A stretch of 56,233 nt of DNA from Bacteroidota bacterium. Lineage in GTDB: Bacteria; Bacteroidota; Bacteroidia; Bacteroidales; Prolixibacteraceae. The first letter of the stretch is position 1; each line of letters starts with the position of its first letter. The DNA is taken from positions 1 through 56,233 of the forward strand of contig JAUYMU010000102.1 in the NCBI GenBank assembly GCA_030698405.1, read 5' to 3'. Made by a program: the position numbers and the translations under genes. Positions 51,848-56,233 of the stretch are shown in pieces. The notes below the pieces were generated by a model. The model saw only the letters and a list, made by a program, of their open reading frames with translations. It had not been told where the DNA came from and made no database searches.

Positions 51848-52564
51848 ATGATCCAGATACAAAACCTCATAAAAGCTTACAACAAAGAAATCGTTCTGAA
51901 TATTCCTGAACTAACCATCAATCGAGGCGAAATATTCGGATTGGTTGGCAACAATGGCGCCGGGAAAACCACACTTTTTAATCTGGTTCTCGACCTGATT
52001 ACAGCCAGTAAAGGCGAAATTATCAGCAAAGGAATTCATGTGCGTGAATCGGAAGACTGGAAAGATTTTACCGGCGCTTTTATCGACGAAACTTTCCTGA
52101 TTGGCTACCTCACCGCAGAAGAATATTTTGGATTTATTGCAGGTTTAAGGAGGGTGAGCAAAACCGAAACGGGCGATTTCCTGAATGGATTTGCCGACTT
52201 TTTCAATGGTGAAATCACTGGCAAGAAGAAATTCATCCGCGACTTTTCGAAAGGAAACCAAAAGAAAGTAGGGATTGTTGCCGCCTTGATGGGCAAACCC
52301 GAAATCGTGGTTCTGGACGAGCCATTTGCCAATCTCGACCCCAGTTCGCAATACAAACTCCGGAAACTGATCAAGGATTTTGCGGCTGAAAACGGCACCA
52401 CCTTCCTGATTTCCGACCACACCCTTGATAATATCGCCGACGTTTCAACCCGGTTGATTATCCTTGAAAAAGGCAAAATCGTTCGCGATGTTCCGAAAAC
52501 TGAAACCACGCTTCAGGAGGTGGAAGCGTTTTTTAAACCGGTGGTGGAGGTGGATTTGTTTTAA
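51848..52564 (+). CDS. ABC transporter ATP-binding protein
   Basis: The 238-residue protein has Walker A GNNGAGKT (34-41), a signature-like FSKGNQKKVGIVAALMGKPE (instead of LSGGQ), Walker B IVVLDEPFANLD and the H-loop ISDHTLD. The unusual signature still carries the SxGxxQK/KK pattern seen in bacterial exporters of the ABC-2 type. It pairs with the DUF5687 membrane protein just upstream and probably drives export of an unknown substrate. Confidence 0.9.
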   Translation: MIQIQNLIKAYNKEIVLNIPELTINRGEIFGLVGNNGAGKTTLFNLVLDLITASKGEIISKGIHVRESEDWKDFTGAFIDETFLIGYLTAEEYFGFIAGLRRVSKTETGDFLNGFADFFNGEITGKKKFIRDFSKGNQKKVGIVAALMGKPEIVVLDEPFANLDPSSQYKLRKLIKDFAAENGTTFLISDHTLDNIADVSTRLIILEKGKIVRDVPKTETTLQEVEAFFKPVVEVDLF

Positions 52565-52628
52565 ATTGAGGTACTATAAAGCCCTCATTTAAAAAGTTTT
52601 AGTTATACATATACTATTTTAAATATAG

Positions 52629-53200
52629 ATGATAGAAAAAGAGTATCATTATTGGTTTGAACCTGATGAAAGAATTGAAGGATTAAAGGCTATGTTTGAA
52701 GGTTTTGATAATGCCATAAAGATTTCGAAAAGAAATACGAAGAAATTAGTTGGTATGATGCTGATTTCTACTATGAAGAGACCGATCTGATTTATGGGGT
52801 TGTATTGGTAAGTCTCCAGAACTACATAAATAAGTGGTGCACAGTTTTCGTTGAATCAAAATTATTTGGTTATACGAAAACCTATCAATTCTACGAGAAG
52901 GGTTCGAAAATAATAAACAATGGCGTAACTCAAATTCGACTTATCATTGAGCTTGCAAATTATTTTAAGCACAGGGATGATGAAGGTAATTTGCAGTTTC
53001 ACACATCAGATTGCCTCGCAAAATTAAACCTTTCTGAATTATCAAAAAAAGAGAACGAAATAATTCCAAATAGATTAGAAATTGAGGGATTACTTCTATT
53101 ATGTTCTAACGAAATAAATCTTTTCGAATTAATGCAAATAGTAATCGATTGGAGAGAGAATGTGATCAAAGAGTCAAAAATTAATATCGGTACAAATTGA
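52629..53200 (+). pseudogene. Unknown gene with a frameshift near 52720
   Basis: From ATG 52629 the frame reads MIEKEYHYWFEPDERIEGLK through FDNAIKI and then drifts to a stop near 52790. A second frame, offset by -1, continues from FEKKYEEISWYDADFYYEET into an open frame running to 53200. Joined, they give about 190 residues of helical, charged protein, so one base has probably been lost, or the assembly has an error, near 52705-52722. No family was recognised. A restart at 52805 may give a shorter protein. Confidence 0.6.
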
Positions 53201-53318
53201 GAGATTTTAAGCTTCGTTAAGCTAGAAATCAGTAATCCTCAAACAACCCATTCAAGAATTGATTTGACTTTGGCAAAATGATCCCCAAAATATTGTAATT
53301 TTAGCCAAAACTATTTTG

Positions 53319-53639
53319 ATGGCAGACAAGCTCACCATATTGAAAGATTTGAAAAGCTATTTGCAGAAGACTTACAAGGATTCTGTAAAAGATGTCATAC
53401 TGTTTGGTTCACAGGCTTATGGCAGTCCCAATGAAAACTCGGATTACGATATTTTAATTGTTTTGGAGAAAGATTATAATGCCCGCGATGAAAACCAAAT
53501 CTTTGATTTGTGTTACGATATGAATCTGAAATACAATATTATAATTGACGCTCACCTAATTTCCGAAAGAGAATTGACCACCATAAAAGGCAAACAACCG
53601 ATATTCACAAAAGCAATTAAATCCGGAATTTACGCATGA
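53319..53639 (+). CDS. MNT-type nucleotidyltransferase (antitoxin-like)
   Basis: The 106-residue protein has the minimal nucleotidyltransferase signature: VILFGSQAYG (26-35) followed by NSDYDILIVL with Asp42 and Asp44. It is followed by a HEPN gene overlapping by 4 bases, the usual MNT-HEPN toxin-antitoxin arrangement, in which the nucleotidyltransferase modifies and silences the HEPN RNase. ATG 53319 is preferred over the TTG at 53316. Confidence 0.85.
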   Translation: MADKLTILKDLKSYLQKTYKDSVKDVILFGSQAYGSPNENSDYDILIVLEKDYNARDENQIFDLCYDMNLKYNIIIDAHLISERELTTIKGKQPIFTKAIKSGIYA

Positions 53640-54043
53640 GCCTTCAAGAAAATGAAAGAACTGAGTTGATCAAGTACAGGCTTGAAGAAGCCAGAGAAAC
53701 GATTACAGATGTTCAGCTTTTGATTGACAACAACCGGTTGAGAGCTGCCGTAAACCGTATTTATTATGCCATGTTTTATTCTCTGCTTGCACTCGGATTA
53801 GCCTACCAATTTGAAACCTCAAAGCACCAGCAATTACTCGGTTGGTTCAATAAGAATTTTATTCACGAAGGATTAATTGATGCCAAATTTGGCAAAATCA
53901 TAAACAAAGCATCAAACAGAAGGACTCAAGGAGATTACGAATCGTATGTTGAGTTTGACAAAGCTGTTATTCTTGAAATGTCCGATGAAATGAAAGAATT
54001 TATTTCAGAGATTGAACGGTTTCTTAACCAAAATAATCTATGA
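53636..54043 (+). CDS. HEPN domain protein (toxin-like)
   Basis: The 135-residue all-helical protein has the HEPN features RAAVNRIYYAMFYSLLALGL and a late NRRTQGDYESYVEFD segment. It overlaps the MNT gene by 4 bases (ATGA), and its own end overlaps the start of the next gene by 4 bases. HEPN proteins of this type cut RNA in toxin-antitoxin modules. Both partners look intact, unlike the three broken modules elsewhere in the window. Confidence 0.85.
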   Translation: MSLQENERTELIKYRLEEARETITDVQLLIDNNRLRAAVNRIYYAMFYSLLALGLAYQFETSKHQQLLGWFNKNFIHEGLIDAKFGKIINKASNRRTQGDYESYVEFDKAVILEMSDEMKEFISEIERFLNQNNL

Positions 54044-54681
54044 TCGTGCACCGATTAAAACAATCCGTCCTTTTCCTCTCCTTCTCCACCCTTTTCGCCT
54101 GCACCCAACCCGCACCCAAAATCAGACTGCAATCGGGCGATGTCCTGTTTCGGGGAGCGACTTCAGGAAAGATTTCGGAGGCGATTGATAAAGTGACGCA
54201 AACTTCAGGCGAAACCCATTTTTCGCATGTGGGTTTGGTCGAAGTTTCGGATACAGGAATTGTTGTGTTACATGCCAGTCCGGAAGGAGGAACCTGCGTG
54301 GTTTCGCTCGATGAGTTTCTGCATCCCGAAGGCGATTCGGTAATGGTGGTTGCCTACCGGTTAAAAGAGGAATGGCAAAAAGCGATTCCTGCGGCATTGA
54401 CCAGGGCGAAAAAACTGCTTGGCAAACCCTATAATTTCAGCTACATTCTATCCGACACTGCTCACTATTGCTCCGAATTTGTGTATCTGGCCTTTGCTGC
54501 CGATTCGGTTTTTACACTTGAGCCGATGACTTTTAAGGATCCGGCAACCGGAAGCTTTCCTTCTGCCTGGGCAGACTACTATCAGAAAATGGGACTTGAA
54601 ATTCCGGAAGGACAACCAGGCTGCAACCCAAATGGAATGGCTGCTTCTGACAAACTGGAGCGGATTGGCCAAATAAAATAA
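54040..54681 (+). CDS. YiiX/YebB-like cysteine peptidase lipoprotein
   Basis: The 213-residue protein has a lipoprotein signal with Cys21 (LFACTQP). A permuted papain-like NlpC/P60 fold is suggested by LQSGDVLFRG, His63 in FSHVGLVEV and Cys144 in AHYCSEFVYLAF. YiiX relatives are envelope cysteine hydrolases or amidases of largely unknown substrate. Its ATG overlaps the stop of the HEPN toxin gene, so a surface enzyme is coupled to a toxin-antitoxin pair, which is unusual. Confidence 0.8.
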   Translation: MIVHRLKQSVLFLSFSTLFACTQPAPKIRLQSGDVLFRGATSGKISEAIDKVTQTSGETHFSHVGLVEVSDTGIVVLHASPEGGTCVVSLDEFLHPEGDSVMVVAYRLKEEWQKAIPAALTRAKKLLGKPYNFSYILSDTAHYCSEFVYLAFAADSVFTLEPMTFKDPATGSFPSAWADYYQKMGLEIPEGQPGCNPNGMAASDKLERIGQIK

Positions 54682-54686
54682 GCTCA

Positions 54687-54830
54687 TGCAGGGCTAAAGC
54701 CCAATTTTGGTGATCATTTCCATCCGTCCCATAAATGGGACGGCAAAGGATATTCTCCTAATTTAACAGTTACTTTAAATCGAAGCACTATCCTTTGCCG
54801 TCTGCTTCAGCTGACGGACTCAATATCGAA
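54687..54830. repeat. Palindrome-rich intergenic repeat
   Basis: It contains GGGCTAAAGCCC, CCGTCCCATAAATGGGACGG, and a 14-bp inverted repeat GACGGCAAAGGATA (54739-54752) with TATCCTTTGCCGTC (54789-54802). CCGTCTGCTTCAGCTGACGG follows. It forms the last codons of the ABC-2 permease gene. It looks like a REP- or MITE-type element. Confidence 0.55.
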
Positions 54831-56002
54831 TTTTCCTTCAATATCTTTTTCGCATTGTGCTTTGCCGAAAAATACAGCGCGATGGCAGCAGTGCAGAAAT
54901 AAAAGCACAGCTGTAAAAGCATCAGGAAATATTCGTGCCTGATTTCATACATACCAACACCCATACTCCGAACACGCAAATAGGCTGGCATCATGATGGT
55001 TGATGGAAACAGATGCGCCAGATTGTAAACGACTGGCGGAATGGAGGATGCCGGCCACGAAATTCCGCTCAGGAAAACCACGATGGGCGAAAGAAAAACC
55101 ATGAACATGATGGACGATTCGCGCCGCTTAAACAAAACTGACAGTGTAATTCCCATAAAAATAACTGATAGGAGAAATGGTAAAGTCAACATCAGAACAG
55201 AAAGATAACTGCCCTGGTTGGGGTAGTTGAACCATGAATGAATCCATACCATGGTAAACAAACAGTTGACGGCATAAACTGTAAGGTACGACAAGGTTTT
55301 CCCAAACAAAATAGGTAAAACTCCGCCTTTTTTGAGCGCGTCAGGAACCATAAAACTGTCCCGGTTTTTCTCTTTGGTGGTTCCGCCCAACATTCCGATT
55401 CCGATCAGCAGCGTTTGTTGCAGAATAATAATGATAATCCCGGGCATCACGAACGAACCATATCCGGAGGAAGGATTAAACCAGAAATGCATGTCGGTTA
55501 CCAGTGGATCGCGCATTTCCACGGCCTGATCGTAGGTTTTACCTTCCATCATCAGCTTTTTGATTTCAATTCCGGCGGAAAATGTCCCGACCGTTTTTAC
55601 CGATCCGGCGATCAATTGCCGGTAAATCAGGAAATAACTTCCGTCGGCAAACACCGATACATTGGTTTGTTTTCCGTTCAGGATATCCTTTTCGAAATTC
55701 TGAGGAATCACCACAATTCCGCCGGAATTTCCCTCGAAAAAATCATTTTCAGCCTCATCCAGACTAACTGCCACACGGCTGATTTCAATCTGTTCGGCGC
55801 CATTGATCGTGCGGATAAGTTGGCGGCTGGTTGTGGTCCGGTCAAGATCGACAATCGTAGTTTTCAGTTCGCGAACTACCTCGTTTTTATAGGCAATGGA
55901 ATAAGCCAGCGGATAGATCATCAATGCACCAATCAGAATAAGGAGAGCTCCGCTGTCTTTGCGGATGTTCCTCATTTCAGTCCGGTAAAACTGTCCGGTC
56001 AT
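54788..56002 (-). CDS. ABC-2 type transporter permease
   Basis: From ATG 56002 the protein has 404 residues, with one N-terminal helix (about 17-38), a large extracytoplasmic part (about 40-180) and five C-terminal helices. The pattern matches the YhhJ/ABC-2 exporter family, with the block SPIVVFLSGISWPASSIPPV. Codons upstream to 56101 lie in a palindromic repeat and are rejected as a start. The C-terminal residues SPSAEADGKG are encoded by another repeat, so the natural end has been altered. The ATPase partner is not in the window. Confidence 0.8.
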   Translation of the reverse strand: MTGQFYRTEMRNIRKDSGALLILIGALMIYPLAYSIAYKNEVVRELKTTIVDLDRTTTSRQLIRTINGAEQIEISRVAVSLDEAENDFFEGNSGGIVVIPQNFEKDILNGKQTNVSVFADGSYFLIYRQLIAGSVKTVGTFSAGIEIKKLMMEGKTYDQAVEMRDPLVTDMHFWFNPSSGYGSFVMPGIIIIILQQTLLIGIGMLGGTTKEKNRDSFMVPDALKKGGVLPILFGKTLSYLTVYAVNCLFTMVWIHSWFNYPNQGSYLSVLMLTLPFLLSVIFMGITLSVLFKRRESSIMFMVFLSPIVVFLSGISWPASSIPPVVYNLAHLFPSTIMMPAYLRVRSMGVGMYEIRHEYFLMLLQLCFYFCTAAIALYFSAKHNAKKILKENSILSPSAEADGKG

Positions 56003-56031
56003 TTCCAGACCTTTGTGCAAGCCTCCCCCGA

Positions 56032-56048
56032 CCCCTCCGCAGGAGGGG
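56032..56048. repeat. Short GC-rich palindrome CCCCTCC-GCA-GGAGGGG
   Basis: A 7-bp perfect stem with a GCA loop lies upstream of the permease start. It accounts for the SCGGVGGG-like translation of the apparent N-terminal extension, which is why the later ATG is preferred. Confidence 0.5.
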
Positions 56049-56233
56049 AGAAAGAACCGCAGGCAACTTTTCGTGATTTCTGAGATATAATTCACTAACA
56101 TTTCGGAGGAAAAATTTCTTGATCCACATGGGTTTATAGAGTGACAAAATTCGATTACCTACCTCTAAGATTGACATATATATCTGTAATACAATTGTTT
56201 ATAATGATCTTTCTTTTTTTAGTGGATTACGCT

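Noticed and set aside
56003-56101. Start of the ABC-2 permease at 56101
   Set aside because: The extra codons are in a GC-rich palindrome and do not look like a permease N-terminus; ATG 56002 fits the family.

Overview
The window is a chromosomal stretch of a Bacteroidota bacterium, probably Bacteroidales/Marinilabiliales and perhaps Prolixibacteraceae-like. This is inferred from moderate-to-low GC, start regions with weak ribosome binding sites, TAnnTTTG-type -7 promoter boxes, many lipoproteins and families typical of the phylum (DUF5020, DUF5687, four-helix-bundle suffix protein, paired TonB proteins). No rRNA, phage, CRISPR array or intact insertion sequence was seen.

Layout. 1-6.1 kb: 3' part of a secreted HEAT-repeat protein with two DUF1080 domains, a three-gene operon ending in an anaerobic sulfatase-maturase-like radical SAM enzyme, and a Tat-exported dienelactone hydrolase. 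6.2-11 kb: a rearranged island. An OB-fold-like lipoprotein gene facing an ABC-exporter gene was duplicated and then broken, and between the two copies sit an unknown envelope operon and a beheaded LytTR regulator. 11-23.2 kb: an OFA-type MFS transporter, a GH5 lipoprotein, a broken HigB/HigA-like pair, a GH20 hexosaminidase, a fatty-acid desaturase, an ECF sigma factor with a membrane partner, a transglutaminase lipoprotein and a PQQ-propeller protein. 23.4-33.3 kb: an RND-MFP-TolC efflux operon, a LamG protein, a GNAT and the pntAA-pntAB-pntB transhydrogenase operon. 33.4-42.5 kb: another orphan antitoxin, DUF2797, ilvE, ispD, DUF2461, an acyl ligase with an aldo/keto reductase, and an outer-membrane protein with a purine permease. 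42.6-47.9 kb: tRNA-Ala with an odd tRNA-like array, two TonB paralogues flanking hflX, and asd. 48-56.2 kb: a lamin-tail surface protein, a truncated four-helix-bundle gene, a DUF5687/ABC transporter, a frameshifted gene, an MNT-HEPN pair overlapping a YiiX-like lipoprotein gene, and an ABC-2 permease.

The most unusual object is at 42.6-43.2 kb. On the minus strand a consensus-like promoter is followed by four about 106-bp units. Each unit copies the 5' part, the junctions and the T-loop of the adjacent tRNA-Ala(GGC), but the D loop and anticodon arm are replaced by perfect TCCCGA...TCGGGA hairpins. The real tRNA-Ala comes last and is followed by a strong terminator. A second theme is selective decay: three toxin-antitoxin loci have kept the antitoxin and a -7 box but lost most of the toxin, and an ABC exporter has kept only its two ends. 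A third is that small palindromic repeats form the ends of some coding regions.
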